Source: an uncultured Christensenella sp. (lineage in GTDB: Bacteria > Bacillota > Clostridia > Christensenellales > Borkfalkiaceae). Taken from it: a DNA stretch of 64,000 bases. The stretch is taken from contig CAJTLT010000001.1 of the NCBI GenBank assembly GCA_910577375.1, forward strand, positions 302,952 through 366,951, given 5' to 3'. Positions within the stretch are counted from its first letter, which is position 1; each line of letters starts with the position of its first letter. This document shows positions 52,049-60,067 of the stretch, one piece after another. The notes beneath the pieces are model-generated. The model did not search any database and was not told the origin of the DNA. It saw only the letters and a list, made by a program, of their open reading frames with translations. The position numbers and the translations under genes were made by a program.

Positions 52049-52090
52049 AATGTTATAGTGACGTATACTGTCACAATTTGACTTTGTTTG

Positions 52091-54538
52091 TCATTTGTTT
52101 TCTATAGAAACAACTTTGTATCCCGCATCGTTAACCAACGCTGTAATTTCTTCGGAAGAAATTTCTTCACGGCTGCGTATCACCGCTATTTTCTTCTTTA
52201 ATTTCACATCTACAGAAACAACGTTTTTTGCTGTTGAAATTTTATCTTCAACTCTTTTTGCACAATGTTCACAACACATACCTTCAATATTTACTATAGT
52301 TTTCATAAAATTATCCTTTATATATTTTTTATTTTTATACAGCAACAGTCTGAGAGCGTTTCCAACCACAAAAAGCGAACTCAAACTCATACATGCCGCC
52401 GCAATCATTGGATTAAACACAAACCCGAGAACCGAAAACGTACCGGCCGCAACGGGTATCATAATTACGTTATAAAAGAACGCCCAAAAAAGGTTTTCTT
52501 TTATATTTCTTACAGCTGTTCGGCTCAAATCAAACACAGTATCAAGGGTCCGCAAATCTTCGCTTACAAGAACAATTGCCGCAGAATCAATCGCAACGTC
52601 TGTTCCGCTGCCCATAGCAACGCCAACGTCGGCTTGTTTCAGCGCAGGAGAATCGTTTATTCCGTCGCCGACCATCATTACGCGTCCGCCCACTTTCTGT
52701 ACGTTTTCAACCGCATTCAGTTTATCGGACGGCAAAACTTCCGCAATAAACTCATTTATTCCGACGCTTTCAGCCACAGCTTGAGCCGTATTTTGCGCGT
52801 CACCGGTAAGCATAGCTACTTTTAAATTTCTTGATTTAAGCAACGATACCGCGTCTTTTCCGCCTTCTTTTACAGTATCGGCAATACCTATCAATGCGAT
52901 TACGTTTTTATCATCCGCCAGATATATCACCGTTTTACCGTTTTTTGAAAGAAATGCCGCTTTTTTACTTACCTCTTCCGTAATTTCAAGCTTTTCTATT
53001 AGTTTGGTATTGCCTAAATAATATTGCTTATCTTCAAATTTAGCTTTTGCCCCTTTACCTACAATATATTCAAAATTTTCAACATCAAAGCTTTCATTTG
53101 CATATTCAACCACGCATTTAGCCAGCGGATGATTACTGTTTTTTTCTATTCCGCACGCAAGCTTTAAAACCCAATCGAGGTCGCAGCCAAAAGTCAATAC
53201 ATCCGTAACTTTTGGTTTTCCTTCAGTAATCGTCGCTGTTTTATCGAGCAAAACGGCATTTATATCACATACTTTCTGTAAACTTTCCGCATCTTTATAT
53301 AAAATCCCAAGCGATGCGCCTTTCCCTGTTGCCGTCATTATAGCTACCGGAGTAGCAAGCCCCAATGCACACGGACAAGAAACTACAAGAACGCTGATTG
53401 AATACGTTACGCTGTGAGCGGGATTGAAACCGCCGTCGATAATTAACCACACAACAAAAGTAATCAAAGAAATCAATACAACTACAGGCACAAATATGCC
53501 GGCAATCTTATCTGCGGTTTTCTGAATGGGAGCTTTGCTTGCTCCGGCTTCCCTCACCATTTTAATAATTTTTGATAAAGTAGTTTCTTCCCCCACTTTC
53601 TCCGCACGGACTTTAATAATTCCGCTCTTAACGATTGCCGCTGAAGTTACAAAATCGCCTTCGGAAACTTCCACTGGTAAACTCTCACCGGTAACGGCGC
53701 ATTTATCTACAAACGAACTGCCGTTTATAACCGTTCCGTCAACCGGAATATATTCACCTTGTTTTACAACAAGAATATCTCCCGCATGAACGTCTTTAAC
53801 CGAAACAATCTTTTGCTCGCCGTTAATTTCGATAGTGACTGTATCAGGAGCAAGTTTTAAAAGCTTTTCTATTTCTCCGCCCGTTTTTTTCTTGGATTTT
53901 TCCTCAAGCCATTTTCCGACTGTAACCAAAGCCAAAATCATAGCCGCAGATTCGAAATGCAAATTCATTGCATTTATCTCGGGGTCGTAACCAAGAAAAA
54001 TCAAAACAGTCAATACCAGAGAATATATAAATGAAACTCCGGAACCAAGCGCCACAAGCGTATCCATATTAGGAACGCGCTTAAAAACCGCTAACGCGCC
54101 GTTTTTGAAAAATTTGTAGTTCACGCCTATTATAACGGCGGAAATAACCGCTTGATACAAAGCAAACCATTTTGCATTACCATAATGCGGATTTAAAAAC
54201 CACGGTACGGGTGCGCCAAGCATATGTCCCATTGAAACATACATCAAAGGAATTAACAGACACAGAGATATTATAAATCTTACGAAAAGTTGTCTGTCCT
54301 GGTTTTTTTCAATTTTCTGCGGAATAACACCCTCTGCAAAAATCCCATAACCGAGCGATTTCACTGCGGAGAAAATATCCTCTTCATTCAGAATATTTTC
54401 GTCAAAATCAATTTTCATAGATTTACCCATTAAACTGACTTCAACAAGAGAAACCCCTTCTATTTTCCCCACCGCCCGCTCGATTCCCGAAGAACATGCA
54501 GAACAAGTCATACCGGTTATATCGTATCTTTTTATCAT
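52091..54538 (-). CDS. copA: Copper-type P1B ATPase with HMA domains at both ends
   Basis: 815 residues. An N-terminal HMA domain (ITGMTCSACSSGIERAV), eight membrane helices with the ion motif SCPCALG near residue 387, an actuator domain (TGESLPVEV), the P- and N-domains (GDGINDSPALKQADVG) and an extra C-terminal HMA domain (VNIEGMCCEHCAKRVEDK). The CPC and HMA motifs point to Cu(I) export. The phosphorylation motif is DKTATIT (Asp432-Thr436) where the family has DKTGT; the Ala435 codon is GCG. The C-terminal domain looks like a fused CopZ chaperone. It follows the nitroreductase gene by 18 bases. Confidence 0.94.
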   Translation of the reverse strand: MIKRYDITGMTCSACSSGIERAVGKIEGVSLVEVSLMGKSMKIDFDENILNEEDIFSAVKSLGYGIFAEGVIPQKIEKNQDRQLFVRFIISLCLLIPLMYVSMGHMLGAPVPWFLNPHYGNAKWFALYQAVISAVIIGVNYKFFKNGALAVFKRVPNMDTLVALGSGVSFIYSLVLTVLIFLGYDPEINAMNLHFESAAMILALVTVGKWLEEKSKKKTGGEIEKLLKLAPDTVTIEINGEQKIVSVKDVHAGDILVVKQGEYIPVDGTVINGSSFVDKCAVTGESLPVEVSEGDFVTSAAIVKSGIIKVRAEKVGEETTLSKIIKMVREAGASKAPIQKTADKIAGIFVPVVVLISLITFVVWLIIDGGFNPAHSVTYSISVLVVSCPCALGLATPVAIMTATGKGASLGILYKDAESLQKVCDINAVLLDKTATITEGKPKVTDVLTFGCDLDWVLKLACGIEKNSNHPLAKCVVEYANESFDVENFEYIVGKGAKAKFEDKQYYLGNTKLIEKLEITEEVSKKAAFLSKNGKTVIYLADDKNVIALIGIADTVKEGGKDAVSLLKSRNLKVAMLTGDAQNTAQAVAESVGINEFIAEVLPSDKLNAVENVQKVGGRVMMVGDGINDSPALKQADVGVAMGSGTDVAIDSAAIVLVSEDLRTLDTVFDLSRTAVRNIKENLFWAFFYNVIMIPVAAGTFSVLGFVFNPMIAAACMSLSSLFVVGNALRLLLYKNKKYIKDNFMKTIVNIEGMCCEHCAKRVEDKISTAKNVVSVDVKLKKKIAVIRSREEISSEEITALVNDAGYKVVSIENK

Positions 54539-54556
54539 AAAATATGTATTTCCGTG

Positions 54557-55072
54557 TTACAAATATTTAACCGTATCTTTAAGCGGTTTAACGAAAAAAT
54601 GCCCGCGCGCCGGTTTGCTTTCGTCTGAGGGATAACCTAACGGCAAAATCGCAATTATTTGTTCATTTTCGGGAAGATTAAATTGTTTTGCTACCAAATC
54701 GGGGTCATAATAACCCACCCAGCAAGAACCGACTCCAAGCTCCCAAGCCTGCATCATCATATGAGTGCAAACTATCGAACAATCGATTTCTCCCGTACGG
54801 TATTTATCAGTCAAAGGGTTTTTCCACTCCTGATTTCTGTCGGCAGCAATCAACAACACGGTTTTAGCGCCAAAAACAAACTTATTAACGGCTTTAAGCT
54901 TTTCTATAGCCTCGTCGCTTTTTAAAACGTAAATTTTCTGCGGCTGATTGTTGCAAGCTGTAGGAGCAACCTGCCCCGCTTCTAAAATAATATTGAGTTT
55001 ATCGTCCTCAACGGGCTGTTCAGAAAATGAACGTACCGAATACCGCGATTTAGCCAACTCTGAAAAATTCAT
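54557..55072 (-). CDS. Nitroreductase-family flavoprotein
   Basis: 171 residues. FMN-binding blocks: SRYSVRSFSEQPVEDD at the start, APTACNNQPQKIYVL near residue 36 and the C-terminal ILPLGYPSDESKPARGH. Family members reduce nitro, quinone or flavin substrates with NAD(P)H as dimers in the cytosol. AAGGAG precedes the ATG. It is divergent from an HxlR-family regulator, a common arrangement in which the regulator responds to reactive electrophiles, and is upstream of copA in the same direction. Confidence 0.93.
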   Translation of the reverse strand: MNFSELAKSRYSVRSFSEQPVEDDKLNIILEAGQVAPTACNNQPQKIYVLKSDEAIEKLKAVNKFVFGAKTVLLIAADRNQEWKNPLTDKYRTGEIDCSIVCTHMMMQAWELGVGSCWVGYYDPDLVAKQFNLPENEQIIAILPLGYPSDESKPARGHFFVKPLKDTVKYL

Positions 55073-55090
55073 AATAACTCCTTAAATTTA

Positions 55091-55194
55091 TTGACAAAAG
55101 TTTCAACACAAAAGTATAATAAACACAAACTTTTCTTTTGTCAAGAACGCACTTTAAAGTGCAATACTTACCTTTTGGAAAGTTAATATATAAT
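55091..55194. promoter_or_regulatory. Divergent nitroreductase/hxlR control region
   Basis: - strand promoter: TTGACA (55139-55144), 17 bp, TATTAT (55116-55121), giving a leader of about 37 bases. + strand: TTGACA (55091-55096), 18 bp, TATAAT (55115-55120), and a second TATAAT at 55189-55194. Symmetric elements: GCACTTTAAAGTGC (55149-55162), a perfect 14-bp palindrome, and ACTTACC-TTTT-GGAAAGT (55166-55183), one mismatch. Opposed promoters overlap over the same -10 bases. Confidence 0.6.
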
Positions 55195-55212
55195 AACGAA
55201 TCAACATAAATT

Positions 55213-55596
55213 ATGGATAAAGAAATTTTAAAATCATGCAGCTGTCCTTTGGACGCTACTCTTGCCGTTATCGGCGGAAAATATAAAATCGACATCATTT
55301 ATTATCTTTTCGGAAGAACACTGAGATACAGTCAGCTTGCAAAACTTGTAAACGCAACGCCTAAAATGCTAGCCGAACAATTAAAAGAATTGGAACGCGA
55401 CGGAATTATCAACCGCAAACTCTATCCCGTTGTCCCTCCGAAAACAGAATATTCTCTTACTTCTCTCGGCGAAAAGCTTTGCCCTTCCGTAATAGAAATG
55501 TACAAATTCGGGCAAGAGCTGTATGAAATCGAAAAAATAAAACCGAAATGCGGCTGTTCGGAAGATTTATCCCGGCTTAAAGAAATTCTAAAATAA
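55213..55596 (+). CDS. HxlR-family transcriptional regulator
   Basis: 127 residues. HxlR winged helix: CPLDATLAVIGGKYKIDIIYYL, then LAKLVNATPKMLAEQLKELERDGI. The N-terminal Cys pair (SCSCPLD, Cys9/Cys11) matches the position of the redox-sensing Cys in HypR/YodB-type members. A further Cys pair (CGC) is near the C-terminus. It probably regulates the divergent nitroreductase and itself. No Shine-Dalgarno precedes the ATG. Confidence 0.92.
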   Translation: MDKEILKSCSCPLDATLAVIGGKYKIDIIYYLFGRTLRYSQLAKLVNATPKMLAEQLKELERDGIINRKLYPVVPPKTEYSLTSLGEKLCPSVIEMYKFGQELYEIEKIKPKCGCSEDLSRLKEILK

Positions 55597-55620
55597 AAAT
55601 TAATTATTTTTCAATAATTA

Positions 55621-55661
55621 CAAAGCCTAATCCCTATTATGTCAATAGGGATTAGGCTTTG
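55621..55661. terminator. Perfect 18-bp hairpin between hxlR and asparaginase genes
   Basis: Arms 55621-55638 and 55644-55661 are exact reverse complements around ATGTC. It lies between two converging stop codons and probably ends both transcripts, though the T-run is poor on both sides. Confidence 0.7.
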
Positions 55662-55671
55662 TTGTTTTCAC

Positions 55672-56688
55672 TTAACGAAGTCTTTCAAAAAAGTTATTTT
55701 TGGCTAACTCTTCATCGATACTTTTACCCGAACCAAGCGCGAGCAAAACCTTTGTAGTTGCCATTTCAAAGCTTATATCGTAAGCGGTTGTGCACATTTC
55801 CGCAAGACCGACAGCACTTCCGTAAACTCTTGCACGACTGTCAACCGTCGCAATTACAACCTCTATACCAAGGTTTTTACAATAAGAAAGGAAATTTTTA
55901 AAATTAGCCTCCTTACCTTCCGTACAAACTGTTCCGCTATGATAAAGCTGCACCATTATAGCTTTCGGCTTTACTTCCGTAAAACGGTAATAATCGAAAT
56001 TCAAAAGCGAATGAGCCTGAATAGTCACCAAATCCATACAAAGTTTTTGAGCACTGCACGGCTTACGTTCTGCCCGCAACTGATTGATTGTAGGATTTAA
56101 AGTATCTTTGTTATAAATAAACGCGCCGTTGAAAATTTCACCAAAATGCACGTTCAATATACTGTTGTATTCTCCGCTGATTTGCGTTGCCGCCACAAGA
56201 CGGCTCGCCAGATGAATTTTACAGTTCTCGCCGTGATTTTGAAAACTTACAAAAATTCCTCCATAATCAACACTTCGTATAAAAGTTACGGCGCACGCAA
56301 AATTTTCCACACCGCGGCTTCTCTCATCATCCAAAGGATAAAGCGCTGAAACAAACACAAGCGGGATTTTTATATCACAGAAAATCTGACTGAAAAGATT
56401 TGCCGTAAAACACAGCGTATCCGTACCGTGGGTAATTATAATTCCGTCGTAATCGTCTGTATTAACTCCTCTAACGCAATCTGCCATAATTTCAAGGTCA
56501 TAAGGCTGTACATTTTCGCTCAATATATTCAGCGGACGAAGTTCGTCAAACTGTATAGAACCTTTATATCTTTCACGGTACATTTCTATAAGGATACTTT
56601 TATCCTCGTTCCTTAAATCCACACGTTCGCCACATACGCACGACCCTATTGTGCCGCCCGTAAAAATCACGCAAATTCTGTTCTTCAT
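55672..56688 (-). CDS. ansA: Type I L-asparaginase
   Basis: 338 residues. The two catalytic Thr motifs are IFTGGTIGS (Thr12) and ITHGTDTL with the Asp/Lys relay nearby. No signal peptide, so it is a cytosolic enzyme that hydrolyses asparagine to aspartate and ammonia. It follows asnS by 9 bases on one transcript, so an enzyme that destroys asparagine and one that loads it on tRNA are made together. Confidence 0.9.
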   Translation of the reverse strand: MKNRICVIFTGGTIGSCVCGERVDLRNEDKSILIEMYRERYKGSIQFDELRPLNILSENVQPYDLEIMADCVRGVNTDDYDGIIITHGTDTLCFTANLFSQIFCDIKIPLVFVSALYPLDDERSRGVENFACAVTFIRSVDYGGIFVSFQNHGENCKIHLASRLVAATQISGEYNSILNVHFGEIFNGAFIYNKDTLNPTINQLRAERKPCSAQKLCMDLVTIQAHSLLNFDYYRFTEVKPKAIMVQLYHSGTVCTEGKEANFKNFLSYCKNLGIEVVIATVDSRARVYGSAVGLAEMCTTAYDISFEMATTKVLLALGSGKSIDEELAKNNFFERLR

Positions 56689-56697
56689 AAGTTCAAA

Positions 56698-58074
56698 TTA
56701 TAAACTGCCCACAGTTCTCGGATATAATAAAGTATCTCTGATATTCTGAACACCTGTGATATACATCAAAATACGTTCAAGACCCAATCCGAAACCGCTA
56801 TGCGGCACGCTTCCGAATTTTCTTGTATCAAGATACTCTGTATATGCGTCAAGCGACATATCGCGCTTTTGCATTGCGGCTTTCAATTTATCCAAATCCG
56901 CCTCTCTCTCGCTGCAACCGATAATCTCTCCTACACCGGGCATAAGCAAATCCGTTGCCGCAACTGTTTTTCCGTCGGGATTTAACTTCATATAAAATGA
57001 TTTTATATCCGCAGGATAGTCAGTAACAAAAAGCGGTTTGCCAAAATATTCTTCAGTCAGATACTTCTCATGTTCGGTCTGCAAATCACACCCCCATTCT
57101 ACTGGGAATTTGAACTCTTTACCGGATTTTTTAAGTATTTCAACTGCCTCTGTATAAGTAACCTTAGCAAAATCGCTGGAAATTACAGAATTAAGCTTAT
57201 CAATCAGACCTTTTTCAGCTCTTTCACTGAAAAAAGCAAGTTCTTCGGAGCAGTTATTAATAACGTCCTTAATAATCGACTTTATAAAGTCTTCTGCTAT
57301 TTCAATAATATCGTGCAAATCGGCAAAGCAAACCTCGGGTTCGATATGCCAAAATTCCGCCGCATGTCGCGTAGTGTTACTGTGTTCCGCGCGGAAAGTA
57401 GGACCGAAAGTGTATATCTTACCCAACCCCATTGCAGCAATTTCACCTTCTAACTGACCGGAAACCGTTAAACTGGCTTTTGTCCCAAAGAAATCACCGT
57501 CATAATATTCTTGTTCCGTTTTATATTTTGCATCCCAAGGCTGAGTGGTTACTCGGAACATTTCTCCCGCGCCCTCGCAATCACTGCCCGTAAGTATAGG
57601 CGTATGCATATATTTATAACCGTGTTCGTGAAAATACTTGTGAATAGCATAAGAAAGTTCATTTCTTACGGCGAAAACCGCTTCAAAATACCTCGTTCTC
57701 GGGCGCAAGTGCGGAATAGTTCTTAAAAATTCAAGCGTATGATGTTTTTTTTGCAAAGGATAATCCGTGGGGCATTCTCCAAGTACGGTTATCTCTTTAA
57801 CTGAAATTTCGTAGCCGTTTCTTTCAGACGGAACAAAATCACCGATTACGCATAAAGCAGTACCAACGGCTAACGCAAGTTTTACAGAGTTTTCCTCAAC
57901 CTTGTCTTTTTCTATTATAAGCTGAACGTTTCTCAAACAAGTCCCGTCGTTGAGTTCTATAAAAGAAATAGCTTTAGAATCGCGCCAAGTTCTTACCCAG
58001 CCGCAAACGGTGACTGATTTATTTTTATAATTTTCAGAATTAAAAAATAATTCTTTTACGTCAATATGTTTCAT
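56698..58074 (-). CDS. asnS: Asparaginyl-tRNA synthetase
   Basis: 458 residues. N-terminal OB anticodon-binding domain (SVTVCGWVRTWRDSKAISFIEL) and class II core: motif 2 FRAEHSNTTRHAAEFWHIEPE (quoted in part) and motif 3 GFGLGLERILMYITG. AsnS rather than AspS by the MYITGVQNIRDTLLYPRT end. It charges tRNA-Asn directly, so the amidotransferase route is not the only source. ACGGAG lies 5 bases before the ATG but can be hidden by a hairpin. Confidence 0.95.
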   Translation of the reverse strand: MKHIDVKELFFNSENYKNKSVTVCGWVRTWRDSKAISFIELNDGTCLRNVQLIIEKDKVEENSVKLALAVGTALCVIGDFVPSERNGYEISVKEITVLGECPTDYPLQKKHHTLEFLRTIPHLRPRTRYFEAVFAVRNELSYAIHKYFHEHGYKYMHTPILTGSDCEGAGEMFRVTTQPWDAKYKTEQEYYDGDFFGTKASLTVSGQLEGEIAAMGLGKIYTFGPTFRAEHSNTTRHAAEFWHIEPEVCFADLHDIIEIAEDFIKSIIKDVINNCSEELAFFSERAEKGLIDKLNSVISSDFAKVTYTEAVEILKKSGKEFKFPVEWGCDLQTEHEKYLTEEYFGKPLFVTDYPADIKSFYMKLNPDGKTVAATDLLMPGVGEIIGCSEREADLDKLKAAMQKRDMSLDAYTEYLDTRKFGSVPHSGFGLGLERILMYITGVQNIRDTLLYPRTVGSL

Positions 58075-58080
58075 AAAATC

Positions 58081-58118
58081 TCCGTATTAAAAAATACGGA
58101 CTGCCATGTGGCAGTCCG
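58081..58118 (-). terminator. rpmF terminator overlapping a second hairpin over the asnS ribosome site
   Basis: On the - strand CGGACTGCC/GGCAGTCCG (58097-58118) is followed by TATTTTTT, ending rpmF. Its 3' arm overlaps TCCGTATT, which also pairs perfectly with AATACGGA (58081-58100) and would cover the asnS Shine-Dalgarno. Confidence 0.75.
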
Positions 58119-58124
58119 CAAAGT

Positions 58125-58316
58125 TTAATTAGCTTTCTTTTCGTCTTGGGATACCACTTCTACTTTATCGTAGTAACCGCAATTGCCGCAAACCTTGTGA
58201 GCCTCTTTCAACGAATGACAATGAGGACAATCAACAAGTGTGGGAGCCGTTGCTTTATAATTTGCAAATCTCTTATTCGTTCTGCTCTTGGATTGTTTTC
58301 CCTTGGGTACTGCCAT
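58125..58316 (-). CDS. rpmF: 50S ribosomal protein L32
   Basis: 63 residues with the family start MAVPKGKQSKSRTNKRF and a zinc ribbon CPHC...CGNC (Cys30, Cys33, Cys43, Cys46), i.e. the zinc-binding form. AGAGGTG precedes the ATG. Its pairing with the upstream yceD-type gene is conserved across bacteria. Confidence 0.97.
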   Translation of the reverse strand: MAVPKGKQSKSRTNKRFANYKATAPTLVDCPHCHSLKEAHKVCGNCGYYDKVEVVSQDEKKAN

Positions 58317-58342
58317 CTTTATACACCTCTTTGTTTATTTTT

Positions 58343-58744
58343 TCAGATAACGTCAATACCCTTACAGTCCTCTTTACACAGTAAAACGTTGGGCTGACTT
58401 ATAAGTATTGCATCGTTAACGGCGGGTTTCAAATCAAGTTTGTTGCCGTCGTAATAATAGTTGTCGTTGTCTTTTTCGGTTAAATATAAAACTTCTGTAG
58501 TGAATTTTATTTGTTTTTCCGCATCATTCAAACAATAAGAACATTGACCTTTAAGATAATAATCTACCGTCAGTCTTATTTCTACGCTGTCGTCCTCAAA
58601 AATCTCATACTCACCGGAAACTTTAACCGTTCCTCTGATTTTACAAAGCGGCACAAGATTTAAATCCTCCGCAGGCGCGTATTCAAATGAAAATTCGCCC
58701 GTGTACTTTCTTAAAGCGTTGAGCTTTTTGATTTCAAGTTCCAT
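58343..58744 (-). CDS. YceD/DUF177-family protein
   Basis: 133 residues from the ATG at 58744. The longer frame to 58792 begins inside the promoter, so it is rejected. Marker features of DUF177 are CKIRGTVKVSGEYE, a CSYCL pair and a C-terminal VNDAILISQPNVLLCKEDCKG. Family members are linked to 23S rRNA accumulation, and the gene almost always precedes rpmF, as here. Confidence 0.9.
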   Translation of the reverse strand: MELEIKKLNALRKYTGEFSFEYAPAEDLNLVPLCKIRGTVKVSGEYEIFEDDSVEIRLTVDYYLKGQCSYCLNDAEKQIKFTTEVLYLTEKDNDNYYYDGNKLDLKPAVNDAILISQPNVLLCKEDCKGIDVI

Positions 58745-58763
58745 AACCAAAGTTGACTTTACG

Positions 58764-58792
58764 ATTATAATATAAGGAAAATTCTTTGTCAA
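58764..58792 (-). promoter_or_regulatory. Promoter of yceD-rpmF
   Basis: On the - strand: TTGACA (58787-58792), 17-bp spacer, TATAAT (58764-58769), both exact consensus. Confidence 0.85.
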
Positions 58793-58843
58793 TCATTTTT
58801 TCAGCGGTTAACAAAAATTATCCGCATACCGGCGCAAAAGAAA

Positions 58844-60040
58844 TTATAAAAGCGCGGCTGTTTCTCTCGCTATTACAAGCTCTTCGTTAGTAGGTATTAT
58901 CAAAACTTTAACTTTGGAATTGCTCTTTGATATTTCGCGTATAGAACCGTCGTTTTTAGCTTTATTTGCCCTTGAATTAAATTTCACGCCGAGAAATTCC
59001 AATCCGCAACAAACGTCTTCGCGAACAGTCGGAGTATTTTCTCCTATACCCGCCGTAAATACAATGCAGTCAAGCCCGCCCATCGACGCGGCATATGCGC
59101 CGACAAACTTTTTAGTCTGATAGGCAAACATTTCAAGTGCAAGCGCGCATCTTTCATTGCCTTTTTTCGCTCCGGCGCACAAATCTCTGAAATCGCTTGA
59201 AACACCGGAAATTCCGGCAACCCCGCACTTTTTATTAAGATAAGTCACAACTTCCGAATGCGAAAGTCCTTTCTTTCTTGCAAGAAATTCAACGGCAGAA
59301 GCATCTATATCTCCGGAACGCGTTCCCATAAGAACGCCCGCCAAAGGAGTGAATCCCATAGACGTGTCTATACATTTCCCTCCGTCAACAGCACTTATTG
59401 AAGAACCGTTTCCAAGGTGACAAGTTACTATTTTCAAATCCTCGGGGTTTTTCCCAAGATATTTTGCGGCTTCCGCCGCAACGAATTTATGGCTTGTTCC
59501 GTGCGCGCCGTATTTTCTTACGCCGTATTCTTTGTAGTCGTTATAATCAATTCCATAAAGATATGCTTTTTCAGGCATGGTTGCGTGAAAAGAAGTATCG
59601 AATACAAGCGCCATAGGCGTTTCAGGCATAACTTCCATACAAGCCCTAAGCCCCGTAGCCGCCGCGGGATTGTGTAAAGGCGCAAGCTCGAAAGTCTTTT
59701 CTTCCAAGGTCTTCAAAACTTCGGGCGTTACAAGAGTTGTCTTTTTAAAATACTCCCCGCTCGCTACTATTCTGTGTCCGACAGCGCCGATTTCATTCAT
59801 AGATTTAATAACGCCGATTTCTCCGTCAAGAAGAGCATCCAAAACAAGCTCTATAGCAACTTTGTGATTAGGCATACTCTGCTTGTATTCTTTTTCTCCG
59901 CCGTTACCTTTGGCTTTTAACAAAGAACCTTTTATTCCTATTCTTTCACAGCCGCCTTTTGCTAAAACCTTTTCGGTTTCCATATCTATAAGCTGATATT
60001 TAAGAGAAGAGCTTCCTGCATTTACAACTAAAATTTTCAT
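58844..60040 (-). CDS. ackA: Acetate kinase
   Basis: 398 residues. Motifs: ILVVNAGSSSLKYQL at the start, FDTSFHATMPE, GAHGTSHKFV and the C-terminal FTAGIGENTPTVR. It turns acetyl phosphate and ADP into acetate and ATP. AGGTG precedes the ATG. It follows pta by 27 bases, completing the acetyl-CoA to acetate route. Confidence 0.98.
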   Translation of the reverse strand: MKILVVNAGSSSLKYQLIDMETEKVLAKGGCERIGIKGSLLKAKGNGGEKEYKQSMPNHKVAIELVLDALLDGEIGVIKSMNEIGAVGHRIVASGEYFKKTTLVTPEVLKTLEEKTFELAPLHNPAAATGLRACMEVMPETPMALVFDTSFHATMPEKAYLYGIDYNDYKEYGVRKYGAHGTSHKFVAAEAAKYLGKNPEDLKIVTCHLGNGSSISAVDGGKCIDTSMGFTPLAGVLMGTRSGDIDASAVEFLARKKGLSHSEVVTYLNKKCGVAGISGVSSDFRDLCAGAKKGNERCALALEMFAYQTKKFVGAYAASMGGLDCIVFTAGIGENTPTVREDVCCGLEFLGVKFNSRANKAKNDGSIREISKSNSKVKVLIIPTNEELVIARETAALL

Positions 60041-60067
60041 ATTTTCACCTTTTGATTTTCTTAAATT

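Noticed and set aside
55621..55661. 18-bp perfect inverted repeat as an insertion sequence end or MITE
   Set aside because: It sits exactly between two converging stop codons with a 5-base loop and no second copy or target duplication; a terminator explains it.
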